Made by a program: the position numbers and the translations under genes. A stretch of 64,000 nt of DNA from Demequina sp. NBRC 110051 (GTDB lineage Bacteria > Actinomycetota > Actinomycetes > Actinomycetales > Demequinaceae): the NCBI RefSeq assembly GCF_002090055.1, contig NZ_BBRH01000014.1:95132-159131 (forward strand), read 5' to 3'. This document shows, in pieces, positions 34,141-43,747 of the stretch. The notes under the pieces were generated by a model. That model saw only the letters and a program-made list of their open reading frames with translations, ran no database searches and was not told the origin of the DNA. Every line of letters starts with the position of its first letter. Position 1 is the stretch's first letter.

Positions 34141-34749
34141 CTACAGGCCCTTCACCAGGGAGGCGAAGTGATCGTGCATCGCGTCACCCATCGACATCTC
34201 GGTCGAACCCAAGAGCCACTGCACCTGCAGTCCGTCCATCACCGCGACGGATCGCACCGCGGCCGATGCCGGCTCCACGCCGTCGCGCAGCCCGCCCTGA
34301 GCCGCGACGACCTCGAATGCCTCGGTGAGGCGTGCCACGAGCCCGCGGTACCGATCGATAAAGAAGTCATGGGCGGGGTGGTCGGGCGCCGTCGCCTCCG
34401 CCGACACGGCGGCGAACAGTTCCACCACACCGCGGTGCGACTCGTTGCGATATGCCGAGGCAATGAGGTTCTCGATGGCCAGCATGCCGTCCTCGCCGCG
34501 GACGGGATGTACCTCGCCGTCGACCTGGTCGCGCCGTTCCAGCACCGCCATCAAGAGGGCTTCCTTGGTCGGGAAGTGATAGAGCAGCCCGGGGTGGGAC
34601 ATGTTGGCACGCTGCGCGATGTCACGCAGCGAACTGCCGCGGTAGCCGACCTCGGCAAAGTGGTCGCGCGCGACATCGAGGAGATGCGCCTTGGTGGCCC
34701 GTCCGCGGGCGTACGTACGATCCTGACCGACGGTCGATTCCTGGCTCAC
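34141..34749 (-). CDS. TetR-family regulator, divergent from GH3 gene
   Basis: 202 residues. The N-terminal helix-turn-helix is HLLDVARDHFAEVGYRGSSLRDIA then NMSHPGLLYHFPTKEALL. The C-terminal ligand domain is not recognisable to a class. GTG 34749 is chosen for the leaderless -10 seven bases upstream; the frame runs on but only through the GH3 gene's antisense. A dyad in the shared promoter suggests it represses both itself and the glucosidase-transporter unit. Confidence 0.87.
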   Translation of the reverse strand: MSQESTVGQDRTYARGRATKAHLLDVARDHFAEVGYRGSSLRDIAQRANMSHPGLLYHFPTKEALLMAVLERRDQVDGEVHPVRGEDGMLAIENLIASAYRNESHRGVVELFAAVSAEATAPDHPAHDFFIDRYRGLVARLTEAFEVVAAQGGLRDGVEPASAAVRSVAVMDGLQVQWLLGSTEMSMGDAMHDHFASLVKGL

Positions 34750-34756
34750 GCGGCCT

Positions 34757-34762
34757 AACCTA
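34757..34762 (-). promoter_or_regulatory. Leaderless -10 element (TAGGTT) of the tetR gene
   Basis: TAGGTT, seven bases, then GTG at 34749. Confidence 0.5.
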
Positions 34763-34773
34763 CCACACGGTAG
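34760..34773. promoter_or_regulatory. TetR operator candidate CTACC-ACAC-GGTAG
   Basis: A 5-bp perfect dyad with a 4-base centre overlaps the tetR -10 box and lies just upstream of the GH3 -10 box, an ideal place for repression of both. Confidence 0.5.
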
Positions 34774-34782
34774 AAATTGCGT

Positions 34783-34788
34783 TACAGT
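34783..34788 (+). promoter_or_regulatory. Candidate -10 element (TACAGT) of the GH3-MFS unit
   Basis: TACAGT sits 34 bases before the GTG at 34822, leaving a leader with an AAAGGA ribosome binding site. Confidence 0.4.
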
Positions 34789-34821
34789 GGGCCACATCGG
34801 CCCTATCGAAAGGATTCGTGC

Positions 34822-37065
34822 GTGACCACCGTCGCTTACCTCGACCCCTCCCTGACGACTCGCGAGCGCGTTGCCGACCTCCTCGGTCGCATGACGCTGC
34901 CCGAAAAGGTCGGGCAGATGATCCAAATGCACACGTACTCCGGCGTCCCCCACCTGATCGAGGAAATGCACGTCGGCTCGATCCTGCACGCCTCGCCCGA
35001 ACGCCTGGCCGAGGCCCACGAGTTGAACTCCCGCACGCGCCTCGCGATCCCGCTGCTGGTGGGCGAGGATTGCATTCACGGTCACTCCTTCTTCGAGGGC
35101 GCCGAGATCTACCCCACCCAACTGGGCATGGCGGCGTCGTTCGATCCCGCCCTGCTCGAGCGTGTGGCCCGCGCCACCGCCGTCGAGGTCGCCGCCACCG
35201 GCATCCACTGGACCTTCTCCCCCGTCCTCTGCATCGCCCGCGACCTGCGCTGGGGCCGCGTGTCCGAGACCTTCGGCGAGGACCCGTACCTCCTGGGCGA
35301 ACTCGGTGCTGCGATGGTGCGCGGCTATCAAGGCGACGGGCTATCCGATCCCACCGCCGTGCTCGCGACCTCCAAGCACTTCGCCGGGTACTCCGAGACC
35401 CAGGGCGGACGCGACGCCTCCGAGGCGGACATCTCGCGGCGCAAGCTCCGCTCGTGGTACCTGCCCGCCTTCGAGCGCGTGGCACGCGAGGGCTCCGCCA
35501 CCTTCATGTTGGGCTACCAGGCCACCGATGGCGTGCCCATCACCATCAACAAGTGGCTCCTCAACGACGTGCTGCGCGGCGAGTGGGGCTACACCGGCAC
35601 CCTCATCACCGACTGGGACAACGTCGGCAACCTGGTACGCGAGCAGCGCCTGTTTCCCGACTATGCCGAGGCATCGGCCGCCGCCGTCAACGCCGGCAAC
35701 GACATGATCATGACCACGCCCGCGTTCTTCCAGGGCGCGCAGGACGCGGTCGCCCAGGGGCTGCTCGACGAGTCCCGCATCGACGAGGCCGTGTCGCGCA
35801 TCCTCACCCTGAAGTTTGACCTGGGCCTCTTCGAGGACCCGCGCCTGCCCAACGTGGAGCGCCAGCGCGAGGTCATCGCCGCGCCCGCGCACCGGGAACT
35901 GAACCTCGAGGTGGCGCGGCGCTCGCTGGTGCTGCTCGAGAACGACGGCACGCTTCCGCTGGCCGACGACCGCCCGCTGAGGCTGGCCGTCGTGGGCCCC
36001 AACGCCGACGACCCGCACACCACGCTGGGCGACTGGGCCGGCGCCTCCGGCCAGGCCGACTGGCTCATGCATGGCCACCCGCGCCACATGATCACGACGG
36101 TGCTCGACGGCGTGCGGGCGGTCGCACCGGCCGGCTCGGAGGTGACCTATGCGAAGGGCGCCGAGATCATCACCACCGGCCCCGACCCCAAGGGCGCCTT
36201 CTTCCCCGACGGCCAGCCGCGCCCGCACATCGCGTTCCCGGTCGAGCCCGACCAGTCGATGATCGACGAGGCCGTCGCCGCCGCCCAGGGGGCCGATGCT
36301 GTGGTCGCCGTCCTCGGCGACCGCATCGAACTCGTCGGCGAGGGCAAGTCGACCGCCACGCTCGAGCTGCTGGGCGGGCAGGTGGCCCTACTCGACGCCC
36401 TGGTGGAGACCGGCACGCCGGTCGTGTTGGTGGTGCTCGCGTCCAAGCCTCACGTGCTCCCGCCATCCGCGTCGCGAGCGGCGGCTGTCGTGTGGGCGGC
36501 CAACCCGGGCATGGCGGGCGGGCGCGCTCTCGCCGAGTTGTTGTTCGGTGCCATCGAGCCCTCGGGACGCCTGCCAATCTCGTGGCCGCGTCATGTGGGC
36601 CAGCAGCCCACGTTCTACAACCAGATCGACGCGCAACACGGCTACCGCTATGCGGACCTGACGCAGGAGCCGCAGTGGGTATTCGGCGACGGGCTGTCGT
36701 ATTCGAGCGTCGAGTACGCCGACCTGACGGTCGCGGAGGCCTCTGTGGCCGCCGATGGCGTGGTGCACGCCTCGGTCACCGTCACCAACACCGGCGACAG
36801 GCCCGTCCTCGAGACCCTCCAGGGGTACGTGCGCGACAACGTGACGTCGGCGACCTGGGCGGACCGCGAGCTGAAGGCGGCGGCACACGTGGCCCTCGCG
36901 CCTGGCGAATCCGCCTCCGTGTCACTCGAAGTCGCCGCGATCGCGTGCTCTATCGTGAATGCCGCCGGTGAGCGCGTGGTCGAGCCAGGAGAGTTCACCC
37001 TGCTGGTGGGCCCGACGTCGCGACTGACTGACCTGCTCGCGGCTCCCTTCACGATCACCGGCTAG
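34822..37065 (+). CDS. GH3 family beta-glucosidase-type glycoside hydrolase
   Basis: 747 residues, BglX-like plan: (beta/alpha)8 domain (about 15-310), alpha/beta sandwich (about 350-580) and a C-terminal fibronectin-III-like domain (about 650-745). The catalytic nucleophile Asp is in LITDWDNVG near residue 264, and the KHFAGYSETQGGRDAS block is near 185. No signal peptide, so cytoplasmic cleavage of imported oligosaccharides is expected. GTG 34822 is chosen for its ribosome binding site. The MFS gene follows after eight bases. The sugar is probably a beta-glucoside or xyloside, but GH3 specificity cannot be read from sequence alone. Confidence 0.9.
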   Translation: MTTVAYLDPSLTTRERVADLLGRMTLPEKVGQMIQMHTYSGVPHLIEEMHVGSILHASPERLAEAHELNSRTRLAIPLLVGEDCIHGHSFFEGAEIYPTQLGMAASFDPALLERVARATAVEVAATGIHWTFSPVLCIARDLRWGRVSETFGEDPYLLGELGAAMVRGYQGDGLSDPTAVLATSKHFAGYSETQGGRDASEADISRRKLRSWYLPAFERVAREGSATFMLGYQATDGVPITINKWLLNDVLRGEWGYTGTLITDWDNVGNLVREQRLFPDYAEASAAAVNAGNDMIMTTPAFFQGAQDAVAQGLLDESRIDEAVSRILTLKFDLGLFEDPRLPNVERQREVIAAPAHRELNLEVARRSLVLLENDGTLPLADDRPLRLAVVGPNADDPHTTLGDWAGASGQADWLMHGHPRHMITTVLDGVRAVAPAGSEVTYAKGAEIITTGPDPKGAFFPDGQPRPHIAFPVEPDQSMIDEAVAAAQGADAVVAVLGDRIELVGEGKSTATLELLGGQVALLDALVETGTPVVLVVLASKPHVLPPSASRAAAVVWAANPGMAGGRALAELLFGAIEPSGRLPISWPRHVGQQPTFYNQIDAQHGYRYADLTQEPQWVFGDGLSYSSVEYADLTVAEASVAADGVVHASVTVTNTGDRPVLETLQGYVRDNVTSATWADRELKAAAHVALAPGESASVSLEVAAIACSIVNAAGERVVEPGEFTLLVGPTSRLTDLLAAPFTITG
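36291..36304 (+). repeat. One-mismatch copy of the dispersed 14-mer
   Basis: GGCCGATGCTGTGG, in frame as Ala-Asp-Ala-Val in the GH3 gene; the third-position change keeps the amino acid. Confidence 0.6.
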
Positions 37066-37073
37066 GAGTCCTC

Positions 37074-38312
37074 GTGGCAACGTCCCCGCTCGCCCCCGTC
37101 GCGCCGCACCTGCGCCGCGCACGCGTCGGCGTCGCGCTGATCTTCTTCACCAACGGCATCGTGCTGGGCGGCTTCGCCCCGCGCGTGCCAGAGATCCGCG
37201 CCAACCTGGGCATCTCGTACGGCACGCTGGGCGTCGCGATGGCGATGTGGTCCATCGGAGCCCTCGCGCTTGGGCTGTTCGCGGCGAACCTCATCCGTCG
37301 GTTCGGTTCGGGCAAGGTTGCGACCCTCACCATGCTGGCCTCGGCGGGCGCCATGCTCGCCGCGGGCGCCGCGCCCAACGTGTGGCTGTTCGGTGCGGCG
37401 CTGTTCCTGGTGGGCGTCACCGACGCATGGGTCGACGTGGCGCAGAACGCGCACGGCCTGCAGGTCCAGAAGCTCTACAAGCGATCGATCCTCAACGCCT
37501 TCCATGGCCTGTGGTCCATCGGGGCCGTCGCCGGCGGCCTGATCGGTGGACTCTTCGCCGGGTTGGGCTGGGCCGTTCCATGGCAGTTCGCCCTGTCGCT
37601 CGTGATTGTCATCATCGTCAACCTCGTCGCGTATCCGATGCTCCTGCCCAAGGACGCGGCCGCCGAGGCCGAGGTCGACGAGGCCGCGGCCGAGTCCGCG
37701 GTGCCGCAGCACACGCCGCTGCGGAAGATCCCGCTGCGCACCTGGGGCGTGCTGCTGGCACTCACCATCATCGCGATCGGTGGCGGCTGGGCTGAGGACG
37801 CCGCGGCGACGTGGTCGGCCTCCTACATGCAGGACGAGCTGCTCGCCGGCGCGGGCCTCGCGGCCTTCGCGTTTATCGCCATGCAGGGCTCCCAGTTCAT
37901 CGGCCGCATGGTCGGCGACGGCATGGTCGACCGCTGGGGTCAGCGTGCGGTGGCGCGCTTCGGCGGCCTGCTCGTGGCAGTGGGCATGGGCCTCGCGCTT
38001 GCGTTCCAGTCGCCGTGGGGCACCATCGCCGGGTTCGGCGCGGCGGGCTTTGGCGTTGCGACGCTGATTCCCGGCGCGATGCACGCCGCAGACGAGATCC
38101 CTGGCCTACGCGAGGGCACCGGCCTCACGATCCTGTCGTGGCTGCTGCGCCTCGCCTTCCTGATGTCGCCGCCGGTCGTGGGCTGGATCGCGGACGCGAC
38201 ATCGCTGCGGGTGGGGCTCTCCCTGGTGCCGGTCTTCGGCGTGCTGGTGGTGCTGCTCGCCGGCGTCATGGCGCCGCGCAAGGCGAGCGGAGCGGTGACC
38301 GCTGCGGCCTGA
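37074..38312 (+). CDS. MFS transporter, YbjJ/fucose-permease-like
   Basis: 412 residues and about twelve membrane helices. Starts with FFTNGIVLGGFAPRVPEIRANLGISYGTLG (quoted as FFTNGIVLGGFAPRVPEI), then an MFS A-like loop IRRFGSGK and NAFHGLWSIGAVAGGLIGG. It lies eight bases behind the GH3 gene, and GTG 37074 has AGGAG upstream. Uptake of the glucosidase substrate or export of a product is plausible; the family includes sugar carriers and proteins of unknown cargo. Confidence 0.82.
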   Translation: MATSPLAPVAPHLRRARVGVALIFFTNGIVLGGFAPRVPEIRANLGISYGTLGVAMAMWSIGALALGLFAANLIRRFGSGKVATLTMLASAGAMLAAGAAPNVWLFGAALFLVGVTDAWVDVAQNAHGLQVQKLYKRSILNAFHGLWSIGAVAGGLIGGLFAGLGWAVPWQFALSLVIVIIVNLVAYPMLLPKDAAAEAEVDEAAAESAVPQHTPLRKIPLRTWGVLLALTIIAIGGGWAEDAAATWSASYMQDELLAGAGLAAFAFIAMQGSQFIGRMVGDGMVDRWGQRAVARFGGLLVAVGMGLALAFQSPWGTIAGFGAAGFGVATLIPGAMHAADEIPGLREGTGLTILSWLLRLAFLMSPPVVGWIADATSLRVGLSLVPVFGVLVVLLAGVMAPRKASGAVTAAA

Positions 38313-38351
38313 GCACGTGAGACAACGCGCGGATTCCCCCTCGATGGCCAA

Positions 38352-38384
38352 GGTCGGGCGCGAGCATGCCGCTCGCGCCCGACC
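38352..38384 (+). terminator. Terminator stem-loop after the MFS gene
   Basis: Perfect 14-bp stem GGTCGGGCGCGAGC/GCTCGCGCCCGACC with a 5-base loop, 40 bases after the stop. Confidence 0.75.
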
Positions 38385-38473
38385 CCGGTCACTCACGCGA
38401 GTCAAGGAGGAGAGGACTGTCGCCCCGCGTGTGTGATGGTGAGGCTGGCGCGCCGTCCACGCCACGCCCCGAC

Positions 38474-38514
38474 GGCCGGCCCGACCGGGGATGGTGTCCC
38501 CCGCCGGGCCGGCC
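38474..38514 (-). terminator. Terminator stem-loop after the large GH-A gene
   Basis: GGCCGGCCCG (38474-38483) pairs with CGGGCCGGCC (38505-38514), with further G/C pairs inside, 7-47 bases beyond the minus-strand stop. It converges with the MFS terminator. Confidence 0.65.
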
Positions 38515-38520
38515 GACAGA

Positions 38521-41500
38521 TCACGGCATCGGGCGCGGCCCGTTGCCCTTGTCATGGCCGTTGCTCTGGCCATTTCCCGTGCCAGGGCCGTTGCCGTTGC
38601 CGAACCCGTAGGCATTGCCTTGACCGTTGCCGGCGCCGTATCCCGGCCCCGCCGCACTGGTCACCGCGGCGAGCGGCGACACCGTGATGCGGTCGACGAT
38701 CGGGGCCGAGTCTGCGCGCAGCCAGCCGTAGTCAGGCCACGTGTCGCTGATGTACGACTCGCCGTCATAGTTCGGCAACTCCTCACCGCGCAGGGCGATC
38801 GTGTTGACCCCCTTATCCAGGTCGAGCACCAGGGTGCGTTCCCAGAAGTTGTTCTCGTGGAACGTGGGAACGAACGCGTACCGCTCCTCGTCGGCGCCGT
38901 TGACCGAGATGCGCGCGTACCGCACCATCGGGTTCGGGTTGTAATGCGAGGCCGGAGCCTGCTCCGGGTTCGAGAACCGGACCACCACGGCGTGCTGGCC
39001 GGCCTTGTCGGCCTGGACGTCGAACGTGAGCGTGTTGGCATTGCCAGGATCACCGCCGATGCCGGAGACGGCCTGGCCGCCCTCGGCAAGGGAGAGGTCG
39101 ACGACAGTCGCGCTTCCAGTCACTGTCGCGTCCTCCGCCTGGTATTCGACCGTGTCGAGCAGACCCTGCGAAGCACCGATGGTGAGGCTATCCACCACGG
39201 CGGGACCGGTCACCACGACCTTGTTGATCCCGCCAGCGAGGTGGACGGCGGCCTGCGTCGCGCGCGACAGGTCGAGCACGTCGTAGCCGTTGATCGCCAC
39301 CGCGCCGCTGGCCCCGGCATCGGCCGCGACCTCGAGCTGGTGCTCACCGTCGTGGTCGCCGTAGACCCAGAACGTCGCCTGGCCTCCGTCCGTCAGCGTG
39401 ACCACGCCGGACCCCGACCCCGCCGCGCCGTAGGCGCGGCTGGCCGACGACTCGGCGAGCTCACCCTCGTAGGTGTCCACGGCATCGGCCGCCGCTGTCG
39501 TGGCAAGCACGATGCGGTCGATGAGCGCGTCGCCTTGGGTGTGGCGAGCGCCGTCGAGGCTCTGCGCCGCCAAGGTGATGGTGTGCTCACCGGCGGACAG
39601 GTTCACCGTCGTGTCGGCGTGATCCCATACGACCCACTTGTACGCCAACGGCAGGTGAATCTCCTGCTCATCGCCGCCGTCGACCCGCACGAAGATGTTC
39701 GTGGGGCCCTGATCGGCGACGCTGGCGAACGAGTTGAGCGTCGATGAGAACACCGAGAGGTCGTACTCGCCGTCCTCGGGTACCGCCACATCGAAGGTCA
39801 GCTCGAGGTCGGAGTCGGTCCGCAGGCCGCCGATGTTGTAGCCGCCCGAGGTGTAGAACTTCGCCACGTCGCTCGGCGACCCCTCGGGGCCGTTCAAGAA
39901 GCGCGGCTCACCGGTGTAGCTCGCATCCTCGGCCTCGTATGAGGCCTCCCACGCGGCGCTCGGCGCACCGTCCGTCGCGTTGCCGGCCGGCGTCACGATG
40001 ATCTCGTAGGCCGACGACTCGGTGAGTTCGGGCAGCCACTCGGATCCGAACTCCACGGTAGCGGTGGCGTCGGTGACGGGCAGGACGCGCTCGGCCAGCA
40101 CGGCGGGCTGAGCGGAGTCGCCCAGCTGACCGGTCCAGTCGATTTCCTTGACCCAGACTCGCACCGAGTCGCCGAAGGACTCGGGTACGTCGACGAAGTC
40201 GACCGGAGCTGCGCCTTCGCCGCCGCCGATGATCGCGCGTGCCTGCTGGATGTCCTCGTCGAGGGTGGCCACGCCCTGGAGCGTGTAGTTCTCGCCGGGG
40301 TTGGGGGGTGTCACCTGCACGGTGTGCCCCGTCATCTGCGAGTAGGCGTGGTAGAGCCACCACTGGCCGTTGCCACGGTTGGACTGCACCGCGGAATCGG
40401 ACAGGTTGCCGTTGATGTTCCAGAACGCGATCATCGCATCCACCTTGGAGTCCTCGATCGCGGAGATCCACTGGATCATCTGGCCGGGAACCGACGTGTG
40501 GTAGTTGAACGCGTACTCGTTGATGTTGAGGGGAAGTTCGGTGCCCTCCCACGCGGTGCCGGCGAACACGTCGGCCTCCCAGCCGCGGAACTCCTCGACG
40601 GACTCACGGATGGCCTGAGGGTGAGTCAGCTCGTGCCACGTGACGATGTCGGGGACGGTGCCCTCCTGGACGGTGTGAGCGAGCCAGCCCTCGATCTGAG
40701 GCCACAGTTCGATGGCACCAGGACCCGCGACACGCATGTCCGGGAATCGTGCCTTGATGGTCCGGTACGTCTCGTCCCACGCGGCAAAATAGTCAGTGGG
40801 ATCACTGAGCCACGACGTTCCCGTGAGGCTCCAGGTGCCGGTGCCAAACATGTTGCCGCCGGGCTCGTTGTAGGGCTCGATGACGAGGTTGTCGCGGTAT
40901 TCCTCCGGAACGTCCTCGATCATGTCGAGCTGGGTGTTCAGCACCTCGCGGTAGCTGGCGAGCCGCTCCTCCTTCGTGGCGTTGGGGGACTCGCTGTCCG
41001 GCCACTGATAGGGGAAGCCGCGGTACCAGTCGGTGACGCGCAGGTAGACGTCGCCGTCGGTGGAGTCGGCGAGCATCGGAAGGATCTCGAGAGCGTCCGA
41101 ACCGGGGTGCTGCGCCCCGTCCTGCGCCTTGGTCGCGACCGTACGGATGTTCATGCCCTCGATGAGATTCTTCGTCGGCATGCCGTCGCCATAGAGGCCA
41201 TAGAGCAGACCGGAGGCACCGCCCATGAACTCGCCGGTGTCCGTGCCCAGGTCCACGCGCACCTCCCCGCGGTTGACGAGCACGGTCGCGGTAACCGTCT
41301 CCCCCGCGGCAATGCCAGTGACGGTGAACTCGCCCGACTGAGCGTAGTCCGCCGGGTCGACGTCCTCCCACTCGACCGCCACATCACGGTCGTAGCCATC
41401 GCTGTAGGTCGCGCGCACCGCGGCGGGAAGCTCGGGAGCCTCGCCCACCTTGGTATAGACCTGGATGGCGTCCTCGACGAGACCCATCGCGACGGGCACC

Positions 41501-43635
41501 TCGTCGACGAGGTCGGCGACCTCGGTGGCCGTCAGCGCCTCGCGGTACAGCACGAAGTCCTCGAAGGCGCCGTCGAAGGCGGGGTCCGGGTAGAAGGACT
41601 TGCCCAGGTAGCCGGCCATGGACGCCGACGAGCCGAGCAGGTCTCCCGCCGCGATGGTGCTCGGCGTCGCACTGAGAGCCACACCGTTGACGTAGACGGT
41701 GAGCAGATCGGCCTCGGTGTCGAGCGTGACGGTGAGGTTGACCCACTCGCCGGTCTTCAGGGGGCCGTATCCGGTGACCTGGTCCTCGCCGCCGCCGCCG
41801 GCGGTCGTGATGGCCGTTCGGATGTCACCGCCGTTGGATGGGGTGAGGAAGAGGTAGCGGTTGGTGCTCGACCCGAGGTCGAAGACGCGCTGCCACGCTC
41901 CCCCGCCGGCCCACTTGATGGTGGCCGATGCGGTGATGGAGTCCGCGCCGGTGAGCGCGGCTCCCGGTATGGTGACGTGCGCGCCGCTCAGCTCGAGGGC
42001 CGATGCCGTCGCCTCGCCGTCGACGCTCGCGTAGCCGGTACCCACGAGGGTCCCGTCGAGTCCGTTGCCGGTGGCATCAATGATGTTGGCACCGTCGATG
42101 CCGTCCATCGTGTAGTGGACGAAGGGCTCGCCGGGGACGGGCTCCGGGATGTCGCCGTCGCCGCCGTCGGACGGGTCGGCGAGGTCGCCGGTCCACGCGA
42201 GGGTCTTCACCTGATCGGCGCTCAGGGCGCTGCGGAAGATCTGGAAGTCGTCGATGAGGCCGTCGAACGTGGGGTCCCACGCGAAGGCGGAGCCGCCCAG
42301 GCGGCCACCGATGGGGTCGTCTGCGTCGACGAGGTCCGCGACGGTCACGGTGGTCTCGAACGTCGTCGCGAGGGTGCCGTCGATGTAGGTGCGCAATTCA
42401 TCGGCGTCGTCGTCGAGAGTGAGGGTCACGGTGGACCACTCCTCAGTGGCTAGCGGAGCGTCCGCGTACGCATATCCCGCGGCGGTCACGTCGCTGCCGA
42501 GGCCCACGTCGGTGCGGAGCACCCCCTGCGGAGAGACCTCCGGTCCTGTGCTGGGAATCACCGCGGCGAAGGCGTCGCCCGTCGCGCCGAGCCCGTACAG
42601 CCAGCCCCAGTCGTGGGTGCCGTCCCAGCGCACCCGCGCCGACACGGTGACGTTGGTGGTACCGGCGACCGCGGACGCGGGGAACGTCACCGAGTCGCCG
42701 GCTCCGGAGAGGTCAAGCGCGGCGCCATCGCCGACACCGTCACGCGCGGTGGCGCCGCTGCCCAGCAGGGCGCCGTCGTGGCCGTTGCCCGAGGCATCGG
42801 CCACCGTCGTGCCGTCGACATCGTCCATCGTGTAGTGCAGCTCGGCGGCGGGTAGCGCCGCGGGAGTGATGGTCGCGATCTGTTCGGCGGTGAGCGCCGT
42901 GTCGTAAACCTGGAAGTCGTCGATGACCCCGCCAAAGAAGCGGTCAAAGCCGAGCGGGGAGCCTCCAATGCGTCCGCCCACGCCGTCGGCGTCGAAGAGG
43001 TCCGCTGCCGTCACGTCTGTCACGACGGACCCCACGGCCTCGCCATCAAGATAGGTGGTAACGGTGCCCGCCGCGGTGTCGAGCACCGTCGCGACGGTCA
43101 CCCACGTGTCGACGGGTACCGCCTCAGATCCGGTGGTCTGCGCCTCGGTGCCAGGACCGGTGAGGCCGATGCCGGCGCGCATGAACGCACCGAAGTCCGC
43201 ACCCGTACGCGCATTCAGAATCATCCATGCCTGGTCATTGCCGCCGAGGGAAAACACGGGGTCCCAGTCGGTTCCGGCCTCCCACAGGATGCGACTCGTC
43301 ACCGTCACGGAGCCCGCGCCGTCAAGAACGCTGTTGGGGATCTCGACCACGCCGGCGCCGCTGCCTGCGGCTCCTCCCGGCAGTCGAAGGTAGCCGCCCG
43401 CCAGCGCCTCGGCGCCGGTGCCGGCGATAACGCCGTCGAGGGCGGTGTCGTGGGAGTCGGGCACGGTGGTGCCGTCGATGCCATCCATCGTGTATTCGAC
43501 GATGGGCTCGGGAATCTCGACCGCTGTAGCCGGGATCGGTGCCGTCAGGGTGATCCCTGCCGCGGTGATCCCCACCGCGGCGACGCTCGCGATCGCACGC
43601 CGGCTTGCCGGTCGATGCGTCATTGCATCTCGCAT
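38521..43635 (-). CDS. Secreted multidomain clan GH-A glycoside hydrolase with three LamG-like repeats
   Basis: 1704 residues. A signal peptide with an RR pair ends ATA near residue 40. Three LamG/concanavalin-like repeats start near 45, 265 and 507, each opening with YTMD. An Ig-like Big_4 domain spans about 715-790. The catalytic (beta/alpha)8 domain (about 793-1150) has Asn-Glu in EPYNEPGG (about 923, acid/base) and Glu in LNINEYAF (about 1038, nucleophile). Carbohydrate-binding CBM35-like beta domains follow from about 1232 (YEAEDA) and 1495 (YQAEDA). The last 40 residues are a Gly/Asn-rich tail. The exact GH family is not assigned (GH39-like is one option). It ends the LacI-led cluster and should attack the polymer outside the cell. 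Confidence 0.82.
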   Translation of the reverse strand: MRDAMTHRPASRRAIASVAAVGITAAGITLTAPIPATAVEIPEPIVEYTMDGIDGTTVPDSHDTALDGVIAGTGAEALAGGYLRLPGGAAGSGAGVVEIPNSVLDGAGSVTVTSRILWEAGTDWDPVFSLGGNDQAWMILNARTGADFGAFMRAGIGLTGPGTEAQTTGSEAVPVDTWVTVATVLDTAAGTVTTYLDGEAVGSVVTDVTAADLFDADGVGGRIGGSPLGFDRFFGGVIDDFQVYDTALTAEQIATITPAALPAAELHYTMDDVDGTTVADASGNGHDGALLGSGATARDGVGDGAALDLSGAGDSVTFPASAVAGTTNVTVSARVRWDGTHDWGWLYGLGATGDAFAAVIPSTGPEVSPQGVLRTDVGLGSDVTAAGYAYADAPLATEEWSTVTLTLDDDADELRTYIDGTLATTFETTVTVADLVDADDPIGGRLGGSAFAWDPTFDGLIDDFQIFRSALSADQVKTLAWTGDLADPSDGGDGDIPEPVPGEPFVHYTMDGIDGANIIDATGNGLDGTLVGTGYASVDGEATASALELSGAHVTIPGAALTGADSITASATIKWAGGGAWQRVFDLGSSTNRYLFLTPSNGGDIRTAITTAGGGGEDQVTGYGPLKTGEWVNLTVTLDTEADLLTVYVNGVALSATPSTIAAGDLLGSSASMAGYLGKSFYPDPAFDGAFEDFVLYREALTATEVADLVDEVPVAMGLVEDAIQVYTKVGEAPELPAAVRATYSDGYDRDVAVEWEDVDPADYAQSGEFTVTGIAAGETVTATVLVNRGEVRVDLGTDTGEFMGGASGLLYGLYGDGMPTKNLIEGMNIRTVATKAQDGAQHPGSDALEILPMLADSTDGDVYLRVTDWYRGFPYQWPDSESPNATKEERLASYREVLNTQLDMIEDVPEEYRDNLVIEPYNEPGGNMFGTGTWSLTGTSWLSDPTDYFAAWDETYRTIKARFPDMRVAGPGAIELWPQIEGWLAHTVQEGTVPDIVTWHELTHPQAIRESVEEFRGWEADVFAGTAWEGTELPLNINEYAFNYHTSVPGQMIQWISAIEDSKVDAMIAFWNINGNLSDSAVQSNRGNGQWWLYHAYSQMTGHTVQVTPPNPGENYTLQGVATLDEDIQQARAIIGGGEGAAPVDFVDVPESFGDSVRVWVKEIDWTGQLGDSAQPAVLAERVLPVTDATATVEFGSEWLPELTESSAYEIIVTPAGNATDGAPSAAWEASYEAEDASYTGEPRFLNGPEGSPSDVAKFYTSGGYNIGGLRTDSDLELTFDVAVPEDGEYDLSVFSSTLNSFASVADQGPTNIFVRVDGGDEQEIHLPLAYKWVVWDHADTTVNLSAGEHTITLAAQSLDGARHTQGDALIDRIVLATTAAADAVDTYEGELAESSASRAYGAAGSGSGVVTLTDGGQATFWVYGDHDGEHQLEVAADAGASGAVAINGYDVLDLSRATQAAVHLAGGINKVVVTGPAVVDSLTIGASQGLLDTVEYQAEDATVTGSATVVDLSLAEGGQAVSGIGGDPGNANTLTFDVQADKAGQHAVVVRFSNPEQAPASHYNPNPMVRYARISVNGADEERYAFVPTFHENNFWERTLVLDLDKGVNTIALRGEELPNYDGESYISDTWPDYGWLRADSAPIVDRITVSPLAAVTSAAGPGYGAGNGQGNAYGFGNGNGPGTGNGQSNGHDKGNGPRPMP
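39477..39490 (-). repeat. Exact copy of dispersed 14-mer GGCCGATGCCGTGG
   Basis: In the large GH-A gene, read as Ala-Asp-Ala-Val in a linker before a CBM-like domain. Confidence 0.85.
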
Positions 43636-43670
43636 GGAGTAGACCTCTCTGTCTCGCTCATGTGCTGTCG

Positions 43671-43696
43671 ACGGCCGCGGCGGGGCCCGCGGCCGT
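43671..43696 (-). terminator. Stem-loop between GH127 gene and the large GH-A gene
   Basis: ACGGCCGCGG and CCGCGGCCGT form a 10-bp perfect stem with a 6-base loop, about 50 bases after the GH127 stop. It may lower read-through into the GH-A gene. Confidence 0.6.
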
Positions 43697-43747
43697 AGTG
43701 CCCGGCGTCCGTGGCGCCGGGGTGATGCTGTCGAAGGTGGACGGGTG

